Shown here one piece after another: positions 16,542 through 24,949 of a stretch of 64,000 nt of DNA (within the stretch, counting starts at the first letter, position 1; each line of letters starts with the position of its first letter). The position numbers and the translations under genes were made by a program. The notes below the pieces were generated by a model, which saw only the letters and a program-made list of their open reading frames with translations, made no database searches and was not told the DNA's origin. The stretch comes from an uncultured Sulfolobales archaeon (lineage in GTDB: Archaea; Thermoproteota; Thermoprotei_A; Sulfolobales; NBVN01). The DNA is taken from NCBI GenBank assembly GCA_938017505.1, contig CALIKV010000006.1:114927-178926 (forward strand), given 5' to 3'.

Positions 16542-17870
16542 TTGGTGAGAAGAACCAGAGTGATCATCGTTGGGGCTGGGGGTAGGGATTTCCATAACTT
16601 TAACGTGCTCTACAGGGATAACCCAGACTACGAGGTCGTCGCGTTCACGGCAGCTCAGATACCAGGTGTTGAGAGGAGGAGGTACCCGGCTGAGTTAGCT
16701 GGGTCGCTATACCCTGATGGAATACCTATAGTGCCTGAGAGTAAGTTGGGAGATATGATTAAGGAGTTTCACGTGGACGAGGTCGTCCTCTCGTACAGTG
16801 ACTTGAGGTACGATGACTTGGGGAGGATAGCCTCCATAGCTTTGTCGAGCGGCGCCAGCTTCAGACTGCTCTCACCTAGGGAGACTATGCTACGCTCCCA
16901 CAGGCCCGTGATAGCCGTCACCGCCGTGAGGACTGGCGCAGGTAAGTCAACGGTTTCAAGAGCTATTGTGAAAGAGCTTTTCAGCCGAGGTATTAAACCG
17001 ATTCCAGTGCGTCACCCAATGGCTTACGGGGACCTGAGGGAGATGGCAGTGCAGGTCTTCAAGACTTACGAGGACCTTGATAGGTGGAAGGTCACTGTAG
17101 AGGAGAGGGAGGAGTACGAGCAGTACCTAAGACTCGGTCTCCCAGTGCTGGCTGGGGTTGATTACGGTAAGGTACTTACAGTCGCTGAGGGGATGGGCGA
17201 TGTCATCCTGTGGGATGGGGGGAATAACGACTTCCCGTTCTACGTGTTTGACTACATGGTGACAGTGGCAGATGCCATGAGACCAGGCCATGAAATCGGA
17301 TCGTACCCTGGTGAGGTAAATGTCAGGATGGCTAACGCTGTAGTAGTGAATAAAGTCAGTCAAGCAGGTGAGGAATCCGTTAAGAAAGTGGTCCTAAATG
17401 TTAGGAGGGTTAACCCGAATGCTAAGGTGTCCCTAGCTGATATGGAAGTCACGGTCTCAAACCTGAGTTTAGTTGAAGGCAGGAGGGTTTTAGTGATCGA
17501 GGACTCACCTACTGTGACTCACGGTGGTGTGTCTTACGGTGCCGGGTACGTAGCGGCTAAGAAGTACGGGGCGTCAGAGGTGATTGACCCGAGGCCCTAT
17601 GCTGTAGGGGTTCTCAGGAAGCTTTACGAGGAGTATCCTCATATGAAGGAGGTACTGCCCTCAACAGGCTATACACCGGAACAGTTAAGGGATTTAGAGG
17701 AGACTATAAAGAGGACTCCGGCTGACGCTGTGGTCTTAGGAACTCCGGCTGACATAACGTTGTTATTAAATATAGACAAGCCCGTTGTTAAGGCTACGTG
17801 GGAGCTTAAGATCGTCGAAGGACCAACGATAAGGGAGCTGGTTGACGAGTTCCTAGAGGGTAAGGGCTAA
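16542..17870 (+). CDS. Cyclic 2,3-diphosphoglycerate synthetase-family GTPase-like protein
   Basis: 442 residues of COG2403. An N-terminal Rossmann-like domain (VIIVGAGGRDFHNFNVLYRD) is followed by a P-loop domain with TGAGKST at 131-137. The family includes the cyclic 2,3-bisphosphoglycerate synthetase of Methanothermus, which makes a thermoprotectant. Most archaeal homologues have not been tested and many hosts are not known to accumulate cDPG, so the exact reaction is open. The start is TTG 16542 or GTG 16545. The gene stands alone, 6 bp before the convergent Gfo/Idh gene. Confidence 0.75.
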   Translation: MVRRTRVIIVGAGGRDFHNFNVLYRDNPDYEVVAFTAAQIPGVERRRYPAELAGSLYPDGIPIVPESKLGDMIKEFHVDEVVLSYSDLRYDDLGRIASIALSSGASFRLLSPRETMLRSHRPVIAVTAVRTGAGKSTVSRAIVKELFSRGIKPIPVRHPMAYGDLREMAVQVFKTYEDLDRWKVTVEEREEYEQYLRLGLPVLAGVDYGKVLTVAEGMGDVILWDGGNNDFPFYVFDYMVTVADAMRPGHEIGSYPGEVNVRMANAVVVNKVSQAGEESVKKVVLNVRRVNPNAKVSLADMEVTVSNLSLVEGRRVLVIEDSPTVTHGGVSYGAGYVAAKKYGASEVIDPRPYAVGVLRKLYEEYPHMKEVLPSTGYTPEQLRDLEETIKRTPADAVVLGTPADITLLLNIDKPVVKATWELKIVEGPTIRELVDEFLEGKG

Positions 17871-17876
17871 ATCAGC

Positions 17877-18824
17877 TTAACTACTGAGTCTAGAGGAACG
17901 TACCATCCTCAGTTTTTCATTAATAGATTCGATAACTGAAAGGCATTTGAGAGCGTCTTGGAGGGATGGCGCCTCAGCAGGTTTGAGACCCTCTATAGCT
18001 TTTACGAAATCCCTTAATTCAGTCTTTAATGGTTCCTCACCTGAAACCCTCTGTATGTTGGTACCGCTTCTATCTTTAATTAAGATCGTTGAGTCCGTGA
18101 ACGAAGCTTCGTAGTAAGCCTCCTCAGTAGTAATCTCGACGACCCTGACTTTAGCCGGTAACATGCCGTCGGCAATCAGGTATGCTGGAATGTCGTTCAG
18201 GAGGAGTGACGCATGTACCTCCTGAGGAACGCCGGATACCTCCTTAAACCCGACGGCGCTTAACACATCGACTTCCTGAGGCTTAACGAAGCTTAACGCC
18301 AGGTCTATATCGTGTATCATGAGGTCCAACATTATCGAATGTATCATCCTATGCGTTGGTCTGGCTGAGAACCTCTTAAAGATCAGATTCTTAGGTCCCC
18401 CCTTCATCAATTCCCTCATAGCTCTAGTCACTGGGTCGTACCTAACTATAAATCCTGGCTGAGCGATCAAGGAAGAGTCCTCAGCAATGTTAATCAACTC
18501 TTTCACCTCATCCGGTTTCGTGGAGACGGGCTTCTCTATAAATGAATGAACCCCAAAGCTCAGGGCCTCCCTAGCTACGGGGAAAAGCTTATCTAACGGA
18601 ACTGAGATAACCACGGCCTCCACGCCGAGCTGAACCAGATCTTTAACGGTCCTACCGTAGCTTTCAACATTATATGACTTGGCAACGCTGGCCGCTAGCT
18701 CTATGTTAATGTCGGCCACACCGGTCAACCTAACTAGATCCTCGTTCTCCAGCTCTTTGAGAGCCCTCACGAGGTTCTTACCCCAGGAACCAACACCTAC
18801 GACACCCACCTTAACGCCTCTCAA
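17877..18824 (-). CDS. Gfo/Idh/MocA-family NAD(P)-dependent oxidoreductase
   Basis: 315 residues: N-terminal Rossmann fold VGVVGVGSWGKNLVRAL (6-22), the family EKP motif in HSFIEKPVSTKPDE near 97, then the alpha/beta substrate domain with MIHDIDLALSF near 170. Such enzymes act on sugars, inositols or similar polyols; the substrate is not predictable. It is the last gene of the minus-strand DHH-NucS-TatD operon, 10 bp after tatD, which is an odd partner for DNA-repair genes. Confidence 0.8.
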   Translation of the reverse strand: MRGVKVGVVGVGSWGKNLVRALKELENEDLVRLTGVADINIELAASVAKSYNVESYGRTVKDLVQLGVEAVVISVPLDKLFPVAREALSFGVHSFIEKPVSTKPDEVKELINIAEDSSLIAQPGFIVRYDPVTRAMRELMKGGPKNLIFKRFSARPTHRMIHSIMLDLMIHDIDLALSFVKPQEVDVLSAVGFKEVSGVPQEVHASLLLNDIPAYLIADGMLPAKVRVVEITTEEAYYEASFTDSTILIKDRSGTNIQRVSGEEPLKTELRDFVKAIEGLKPAEAPSLQDALKCLSVIESINEKLRMVRSSRLSS

Positions 18825-18834
18825 CGCGCAACAC

Positions 18835-19584
18835 CTACTTAACCCTACGTAGTAGCTCCGTATAGTTATTATATACCTCCTGAAGGACGTCCCCCGGTTT
18901 AACGCCTTTAATCGTAGCTACTTCACTCACTAGGCTAGGGATTAAGTCAGGACCTAGCCGGAGACCTCTATACTCGTAAGGTCCGTCAGACTCTGTTAGC
19001 AGTAGCTCCAGAGGGGCTTGCCTCACTACCTCCCTAGCCTTGGCCTGTCTTAAGAGAGCTGCATTAACGCCTATGTAGTACCCTAGGTCTTCAACGCGTT
19101 TAATGAGATCCGTGGGACCCGTATACCAGTGAATGACGGCAACCCCCACGGATGATCTGTCAACCAGGCTCAGGACCTCCTTCCACGCCCCCGCCGCGTG
19201 AAGCAATAATCCCTTACCCCTACTCTCCACCTCCTTAAGAATATTTACGAAGACCTCCACCTGGGTTCTGAAGGTCTCAGGCACAAACCTCTTGTCCAGA
19301 CCTACCTCACCAACAAACCTCACCCTATCAATCAGCTTAATGACCTCTGAGAATTCCTCTGAGGAGATCTTACCAACCACCCATGGATGAACTCCAACAG
19401 CTGCCTGGACGTTCTGACATCTCTCCATTAAGGAGATGTTCGTTAACGAGGACTTAAGGTCCTCAGAAACCGTGATCAACTCGAGATCACGCCTGCCACA
19501 GTACCTCAACAAGTCCTCACTAGTATAATCGTTCAGATGAATGTGTGAATCAACATACTTCATCGACGCTGACCTCGCCATCAT
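18835..19584 (-). CDS. TatD-family metal-dependent hydrolase/DNase
   Basis: 249 residues of the amidohydrolase fold. Metal ligands appear in order: DSHIHLND near residue 11, GEVGLDKRF near 92, LHAAGAW near 130, VIHWYTG near 152 and TESDGPYEY near 197. TatD proteins are nucleases in several organisms. The start lies 35 bp inside nucS, so translation is coupled. Placement directly after NucS and a DHH exonuclease-like gene supports a role on DNA. Confidence 0.82.
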   Translation of the reverse strand: MMARSASMKYVDSHIHLNDYTSEDLLRYCGRRDLELITVSEDLKSSLTNISLMERCQNVQAAVGVHPWVVGKISSEEFSEVIKLIDRVRFVGEVGLDKRFVPETFRTQVEVFVNILKEVESRGKGLLLHAAGAWKEVLSLVDRSSVGVAVIHWYTGPTDLIKRVEDLGYYIGVNAALLRQAKAREVVRQAPLELLLTESDGPYEYRGLRLGPDLIPSLVSEVATIKGVKPGDVLQEVYNNYTELLRRVK

Positions 19585-20287
19585 CTACTCTAACACATCT
19601 TGACGTGAAGCCTGAATCCTGGATTAATTTCCGAGCGCTCGGTGTTAATGACCGTGCAACTATAACTCCTCTCACTTTCTTCATACCTAGGGACTTGTAA
19701 TACTCAACATACCTCCTCAGTTGATAGACCGCCTCAACGTCTGCAACCCCTCTCTTAACCTCGACCATCACTAGCGCACCGTCTCTGCCGCGGAGAACTA
19801 AATCCACGCGTCCATGTGGAGTTGCTACTTCCCTCGCTACTAATTCACAGCCTTCCTCAATCAAGCCTGGGTCGCGTGTGAGGTATTCAGCTATGTCATG
19901 CTCAGTCCCTGTGAGGACGAATCTACCAACACCTAGCTTAACCACAAGGACCTCGCATGGACATCTTAATCTAATGAGGAGCTCCTCACGTGGCTTGGTT
20001 CTGAGCGCCTTGATTATTAACACATCCTCCCTGACTTCCGAGACCACGTACGAGTTAGGTTGCCAATTAACAGGCTCCCTACCTGTTGATTCATGGATCA
20101 ACACAGTCCCATCCTCCTTTATGATTAATAACCTCCAGGACCTGCTTGCTTTAGAGAAGGCCCTCCCTGAGTACGCTACCTCGCAGTCCGCTATAATGAC
20201 TATGGTTGAGCGTCTGAACCACTTCTTAATAGTGCCATGGAGCTCCTTAAGCGTTAGACTTCCTCTGTATAGGACTCTCTCTGACAC
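19550..20287 (-). CDS. nucS: Endonuclease NucS/EndoMS
   Basis: 245 residues with an N-terminal DNA-binding/dimer domain and a C-terminal RecB-like nuclease domain. The active site is GRVDLVLRGRDGALVMVEVKRG (Asp162, Glu176, Lys178). NucS/EndoMS cuts both strands at mismatches and acts as a noncanonical mismatch-repair nuclease in archaea and actinobacteria. It overlaps the upstream DHH gene by 41 bp and the downstream tatD by 35 bp, both unusually long overlaps, indicating a tightly coupled operon. Confidence 0.92.
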   Translation of the reverse strand: MSERVLYRGSLTLKELHGTIKKWFRRSTIVIIADCEVAYSGRAFSKASRSWRLLIIKEDGTVLIHESTGREPVNWQPNSYVVSEVREDVLIIKALRTKPREELLIRLRCPCEVLVVKLGVGRFVLTGTEHDIAEYLTRDPGLIEEGCELVAREVATPHGRVDLVLRGRDGALVMVEVKRGVADVEAVYQLRRYVEYYKSLGMKKVRGVIVARSLTPSARKLIQDSGFTSRCVRVDDGEVSVDEVC

Positions 20288-21245
20288 TGTGCATCACGTC
20301 AACGATTAAATCAGCGACTTTCTGGAGGTCTAGTTCAGGTAGGGTAGCTGAAGCCGCCTCAGCATGCCCACCAAACCTCCCCCTGCCGACGCGCGCTATC
20401 TCCCTGCATATCCTAAGCGCTTTATCGGTGAGGGTTCTCACAGTCACGACTACCTTATCCTCCTCCTTCCTCACAAGCACCACGTCCGACTTATACATCC
20501 TCGCTAACTCAGTGGTTCCCACCCCAAGCAACCCGGCGAATATCCTTGACTCAGGCAATGTAAGTGTCGTTATCTTTACAACGTTCCTGTAGGAGAGCGC
20601 GTTCTCACCTAATTGCTTGAGTAGCCTGCTAAGAAGGAACTTAGCAGTCCTGTATCTCCTGTTTACGAGCTCGTCCGTCTCAACGTCCTTATTCCTCATG
20701 ATCAGGTTGAGGAGGTAATTCATGAAATCGTAATCGCCGGGATCCCTAGCTATGGAGAGCTTAATGACGTCTGCTATCCTAGCTACATCCAGTGACGAGG
20801 CTTCACCGCCTTCACATACGTCTGCCACGTCAACAAGTAACCTCTCGTAGGGGTTAGGTGAGATCCTTAGGGAGTTCACAATTAACCGAGGGCATGACTG
20901 GGTTCTCTCGCATACAACTCTCACGTTCCCTGACGTGCTGCTTAAGACTTGACCGACGAACTCCAACGAACTCACGTGATGATCAACCACCGCCACCCTC
21001 CTTAAACTACCACTCATACTGAGTATCTCCTTAACCAACTCGCTACTAAGCGCTAAATCAAGAAGTACGACCTCTTCAACGACCTTCTGCAACCCCCTAA
21101 CTAAGTCTAGGTTAGCCCTCCAGGGTTGAGTGAAAACCACGGTCACGTGCGACGGCCACATATCCTTCATGAAATGTTTGATGTACAGGTAGGCGGAGAT
21201 TATGCCGTCGCAATCACCATGAGTTACGACCATGCTGACGCCCAA
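20247..21245 (-). CDS. DHH-family phosphoesterase, RecJ-like
   Basis: 332 residues. The first metal motif is THGDCDGIIS (8-17), DHH is at 88-90 (VVDHHVS), and the C-terminal GRFGGHAEAAS matches the DHHA1 nucleotide/DNA-binding glycine motif. Archaeal relatives include GAN/RecJ exonucleases of the replisome and oligoribonucleases. The operon with NucS and TatD favours a DNA role. The protein may start at GTG/ATG near residue 5 (MVVTHGDCDG). It is divergent from the second HD phosphohydrolase with about 110 bp between them. Confidence 0.82.
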   Translation of the reverse strand: MGVSMVVTHGDCDGIISAYLYIKHFMKDMWPSHVTVVFTQPWRANLDLVRGLQKVVEEVVLLDLALSSELVKEILSMSGSLRRVAVVDHHVSSLEFVGQVLSSTSGNVRVVCERTQSCPRLIVNSLRISPNPYERLLVDVADVCEGGEASSLDVARIADVIKLSIARDPGDYDFMNYLLNLIMRNKDVETDELVNRRYRTAKFLLSRLLKQLGENALSYRNVVKITTLTLPESRIFAGLLGVGTTELARMYKSDVVLVRKEEDKVVVTVRTLTDKALRICREIARVGRGRFGGHAEAASATLPELDLQKVADLIVDVMHSVRESPIQRKSNA

Positions 21246-21355
21246 CCACCATCACTAATAAAAATCTCTTAAGGGCAACTTTAAAAGCGAGGTAAGTCTA
21301 CTATTTAATTAGCGATACTGAACTATCATGGTGGGTGTGAAGCCTGGATAAAGAG

Positions 21356-22675
21356 TTGATTCAGATAAAGGATCCTATACACGGATACCTGAGGCTGGCC
21401 AAGCATGAGATATGCCTGGTTTCCTCACCACCCTTACAAAGGTTAAGGAGGCTTAAGCAGTTAAGCACGTCGCATTTAGTTTATCCAGGGGCCGTCCACG
21501 TCAGGTTCTCCCACTCCTTAGGGTCTATGCATGTGGCAGGGATTCTCGCCGAATACGCTTACTCTAAGTTAGGGTTAGGGCCTTCAGAGTTGAGGAGGCT
21601 TGTGTACATAGCGCGTCTCCTCGGTTTATTGCACGATATAGGTCACGGACCCTTCTCACACACCTTTGAGGACCACGTGCTCGTGAACTACGGGGTGAAT
21701 CACGAGGTCTTGGGAGGGAGGATAGTTAGAGAGCACCCGGATATCTCTAGGTGCTTCGACGACTATATCGAGAAGGAGCTGGGTCTCTCTGCCGAGGTCA
21801 TGGCCAGGCTCATCGAGGCCTCATCGCTTGATTCCTGGCCACTCACATCGAGCATCAGCAACGGAGTCACGGAGAGAACTCTTTACTACGTGACTAAGGG
21901 GGCCTACAGCGCTGATATAATTGATTACCTCTTACGTGATTCATACTTCACAGGCGCTAATTACGGGTTTGGGCTTGACTGGGAGAGACTCGCATTCCAC
22001 TCAAGACCTGTTAAGGACAGGATAGTTCTCGAGTACAAGGCGAAGGACGTCCTAGATCATCTACTCATAGCGAGGATCTTCATGTTCAAGACCGTTTACT
22101 ACCATAAAACCGTGAGGGCCTTTGATAAGATAGCTGGTGAAATGCTGCTTAAGGCGGATAAGGTCTTCAACTACGGAGAGAGGCTTGACGAGGTTGACAA
22201 GTACGTTGAGTTAGACGACGAGTATGTATTGTCTAATCCGGAGGTGCGGGGGTTTGATGAAGCCAAGTACTTGCTTAACAGGGTGGTGCCCTACAAGAAC
22301 GTTTACCAGGCAGTCCTGCCCATAGACCAAACGTTCAAGGGATTCCTAACGATGAGTAGAGAGGTTCTTAGGGGGAGCGTGGAGAGCAAGTTAAGGAAAG
22401 CGCATCCGGAGCTATTGAGTAGTGACAATATAGTGTTCGTGGACACCCCTAAACTCCCCACAAATCCCATGTTTGAGGAGACTGAGGTCTTTATAGAGAA
22501 CAATGAAGGAGAAGTCGAGGCGAAGCCAGTCAGGGAGACCCTAGCCGGGTCGATGCCTGCTGAACTGGCTTTCCTCAGGATTTACGTGAGGGATAAGTAC
22601 ATAAGGCACTCAAACGAGGTTAGGGAGATAGCTAGAAACATGATCTCAGGTAAAGAGATCCGTAGTTTCTATTAG
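21356..22675 (+). CDS. HD-superfamily phosphohydrolase, SAMHD1-like (copy 2)
   Basis: 439 residues, same architecture as the protein at 5.65 kb: IKDPIHGYLRL, GAVHVRFSHSLG (45-56), LLHDIGHGPFSH with the HD pair at 93-94, then ADIIDYLLRDSYFTG. A substrate of nucleotide type is likely. The first standard start is TTG 21356, but the best ribosome-site candidate, GGTGGGTGTG at 21330-21339, points to an in-frame CTG at 21344. A seven-codon ORF (ATG 21328 to TAA 21351) ends 4 nt before the TTG and could be a leader. The C-terminal third differs from copy 1, suggesting divergent regulation or substrate. Confidence 0.84.
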   Translation: MIQIKDPIHGYLRLAKHEICLVSSPPLQRLRRLKQLSTSHLVYPGAVHVRFSHSLGSMHVAGILAEYAYSKLGLGPSELRRLVYIARLLGLLHDIGHGPFSHTFEDHVLVNYGVNHEVLGGRIVREHPDISRCFDDYIEKELGLSAEVMARLIEASSLDSWPLTSSISNGVTERTLYYVTKGAYSADIIDYLLRDSYFTGANYGFGLDWERLAFHSRPVKDRIVLEYKAKDVLDHLLIARIFMFKTVYYHKTVRAFDKIAGEMLLKADKVFNYGERLDEVDKYVELDDEYVLSNPEVRGFDEAKYLLNRVVPYKNVYQAVLPIDQTFKGFLTMSREVLRGSVESKLRKAHPELLSSDNIVFVDTPKLPTNPMFEETEVFIENNEGEVEAKPVRETLAGSMPAELAFLRIYVRDKYIRHSNEVREIARNMISGKEIRSFY

Positions 22676-22959
22676 GGGGTTCAGCTCTTACGTCGGTCTA
22701 TTGCTTTATTTCTCTCTGTATTGGTCTTGGGGGCGCTCCCGAAGGCCCCTAAAAGTGATGCAAACCCAAGACCCACGCTCCAAGGCCTGACCACTTATAG
22801 AGAATAACTGTAAGCCTTTAAGACACCAACACATACGAACCCTCGCGAAAACCGAAACAGCAGTGAAAGGCGGGCGCGACGTGCGTGCGTCCCGTATGTC
22901 AGGATCGTCCTGACGACCGACTCATCCCTCATCGAAGCACTGCTAACAAGTGATTCTCT
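22676..22959. other. 284-bp intergenic region with three strong hairpins
   Basis: No ORF is supported. Inverted repeats are GGTCTTGGG/CCCAAGACC (22723-22773, 33-nt loop containing GTGATG), CGGG...GACG with CGTC-CCG (22870-22894) and GTCAGGA/TCCTGAC (22898-22914, TCG loop). The genes on both sides are convergent, so the region receives both 3' ends. A structured non-coding RNA or paired terminators are possible; I recognise no RNA family. Confidence 0.4.
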
Positions 22960-23961
22960 CTAGAGACGCTCTACTGTGAGTCCCTCATCGTATATTGAGG
23001 CTTTAAACACGTGAGGCGTGACTAGCTTAAGCGCGTTCATAAGAGTCTCAGCGTTCCCCGGCAGGGTCAGCGCTACCGACGCACCACCGCCGCCCCCTCC
23101 TGTGAGTTTAGAGCCTAAAGCCCCTGCGACCCTGGCCACGTAGACAACTTCACTCAGTCTTCTTGAGGAGACCCCTATCGCCTCTAAGAGACCGTGATTC
23201 ACGTTCATCAGCACACCGACCTCGGCCAAATCGCCCTTAACCAGGGCTTTCTCAGCCTCCATCACCACCTTACCGATGTGCTCCAGTATCCCGCTAACTA
23301 AATTAGGGTACCTCTCTCGAAGGCTTTTAACTAGCATCAACATCTCCCTAGTCGTCTTCTCTCTCTCGACATACGCCAGCACGAAGACCGGCTCACCGCC
23401 TACGTTGACAGGCGTCCTGTACACGTTGTCTCCCTCAAACCGTACTTTAAGTGTACCGCCGAAAGTAGCTATGGACGTGTCCATAGGAGACGCGATCCCT
23501 TGAACGTTCCTCTCAACCCTCCACCCTAAACTGGCGACCTCCTCCTTACTTAACTCATAGCCCAGACAGCTACTGTAGGCCGCTATTGTGGCGACGGAGA
23601 CCGCGGCTGAAGTTCCGAGTCCAGCACCTACAGGCATCTCAGACTTCACCTCTAGGTTAACCCCCTTCCTCACCCCGAGATACTCGGACGTCAGCTCTAT
23701 TGCCTTACTTAAGTATCCTATAGCCGATAAGGTCCTCCCGTAGTCTGTCGTAACTTGGATCTCGCCGTTACTTATAGATACTATAACTCCAGGAGTCCTC
23801 AGATCCTGAGCGTTTATCCGGATGCTATCATCGTCTCGAACCTCAGCAGCCACATAAACCTTCTTGTTGATAGCCGCTACTATCGCCGGATACCCGTAAA
23901 CCACGGCGTGCTCGCCGAACAGCGTTATCTTACCTGGTGCTGAGGCGACCACCTTGCCCAA
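22960..23961 (-). CDS. mvk: Mevalonate kinase
   Basis: Phosphorylates mevalonate in isoprenoid (archaeal lipid) synthesis. The 333-residue GHMP kinase shows APGKITLFGEHAVVYGYPAI at residues 8-27, the ATP loop PVGAGLGTSAAVSVA near 110 and the C-terminal GGGGGGASVAL near 285. Order and spacing match archaeal mevalonate kinases. No other mevalonate-pathway gene is adjacent. The start is an ATG 119 bp upstream of divergent nadE, giving a shared divergent promoter region. Confidence 0.94.
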   Translation of the reverse strand: MGKVVASAPGKITLFGEHAVVYGYPAIVAAINKKVYVAAEVRDDDSIRINAQDLRTPGVIVSISNGEIQVTTDYGRTLSAIGYLSKAIELTSEYLGVRKGVNLEVKSEMPVGAGLGTSAAVSVATIAAYSSCLGYELSKEEVASLGWRVERNVQGIASPMDTSIATFGGTLKVRFEGDNVYRTPVNVGGEPVFVLAYVEREKTTREMLMLVKSLRERYPNLVSGILEHIGKVVMEAEKALVKGDLAEVGVLMNVNHGLLEAIGVSSRRLSEVVYVARVAGALGSKLTGGGGGGASVALTLPGNAETLMNALKLVTPHVFKASIYDEGLTVERL

Positions 23962-24080
23962 TTTAACACCCTCTAGACAATTGATTCAGGTAATTAATTG
24001 TTTCTTTTTAGTAAGGCATGGGACCCGGTCGTGTTCTTCCTTAATAAAGGCTTCTCACAGTAATTTATAACGGTGAGTAA

Positions 24081-24944
24081 GTGCTACCGCCTCATTTAAG
24101 ACTTGACTTCCGGAAGGCCGAGGTAATTATCGAGGGCTTCATTAAGACTAAGGTTAGAGAAGCGGGTGCCTCAGGCGTTGTTATAGGCCTCTCAGGCGGC
24201 GGAGACTCGTCAATATGCGCCGCCCTATCCGCTAGGGCGTTAGGATCCTCATCTGTTCTAGCGGTTCATATGCCTGAAGCGGAAAGCGGGCCTATAGCAA
24301 CTTTACTAGCTAGTAAAGTAGCGAATAGCCTGGGCCTGGACTTAATGAACATAGACATCACCGACGTGGTTACCGCGTTCCTTAAGTTGCTCGGACTGAG
24401 TTATGAGTCCTCCGGGAAGTTGGTTAGAGGTAATATAAAGGCTAGGAGTAGGATGACGATTCTCTACGCCATAGCTAACAAGGAGAACATGCTGGTCGTC
24501 GGAACCAGCGACAGGTCGGAGTGGCTGATAGGGTTCTTCACTAAATGGGGTGACGGCGCTGCAGACATGTACCCAATCATAGGGCTCTACAAGACTCAAG
24601 CAAGAGAGTTCGCCAAGTACCTAGGATTACCCGTTGAGGTTGTCTCCAGACCTCCATCGCCTGACTTATGGCCTGGCCACACAGCTGAAGGCGAGCTAGG
24701 CCTGACCTATGATGAGATCGATGAAGTGCTATATAGACTATTCGATGAAGGCCGTAAACCCCAAGAAATACCGGGGATCTCGGGAATTCCTATTGAAGTG
24801 GTTGAGAAGGTTATTAGGCTTCACATCAAGACCAGGCATAAGAGAGTAATTCCGGAAGCCCCCTTCCACTCGTTTAAAGAATTAGAGGGGATCTCGGGAA
24901 TTCCTCGTGAAAGGCGTCTTAACTGCTCGAGGATACTTTATTAA
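24081..24944 (+). CDS. nadE: NH3-dependent NAD+ synthetase
   Basis: Converts deamido-NAD to NAD with ATP and ammonia. Residues 38-43 are the pyrophosphatase loop SGGGDS, GTSDRSEWLIGFFTKWGDG near 140 is the substrate-binding stretch, and no glutaminase domain is present, so it uses free ammonia. GTG 24081 follows CGGTGAG. At 287 residues it is a little long. The C-terminal tail repeats GISGIP because a 19-bp sequence (GGGGATCTCGGGAATTCCT) occurs at 24773-24791 and again at 24887-24905, exactly 38 codons apart, so the last 20 residues look like a recent duplication. Confidence 0.93.
   Translation: MLPPHLRLDFRKAEVIIEGFIKTKVREAGASGVVIGLSGGGDSSICAALSARALGSSSVLAVHMPEAESGPIATLLASKVANSLGLDLMNIDITDVVTAFLKLLGLSYESSGKLVRGNIKARSRMTILYAIANKENMLVVGTSDRSEWLIGFFTKWGDGAADMYPIIGLYKTQAREFAKYLGLPVEVVSRPPSPDLWPGHTAEGELGLTYDEIDEVLYRLFDEGRKPQEIPGISGIPIEVVEKVIRLHIKTRHKRVIPEAPFHSFKELEGISGIPRERRLNCSRILY
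24773..24905 (+). repeat. In-frame 19-bp direct repeat inside nadE
   Basis: Two identical copies of GGGGATCTCGGGAATTCCT at 24773-24791 and 24887-24905, both read in the GISGIP frame. The period is 114 bp. Confidence 0.8.
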
Positions 24945-24949
24945 TTACG

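Noticed and set aside
22751-22783. Box C/D sRNA from GTGATG...CTGA
   Set aside because: The interval is too short for two guides, C box is imperfect and no D'/C' pair is present.
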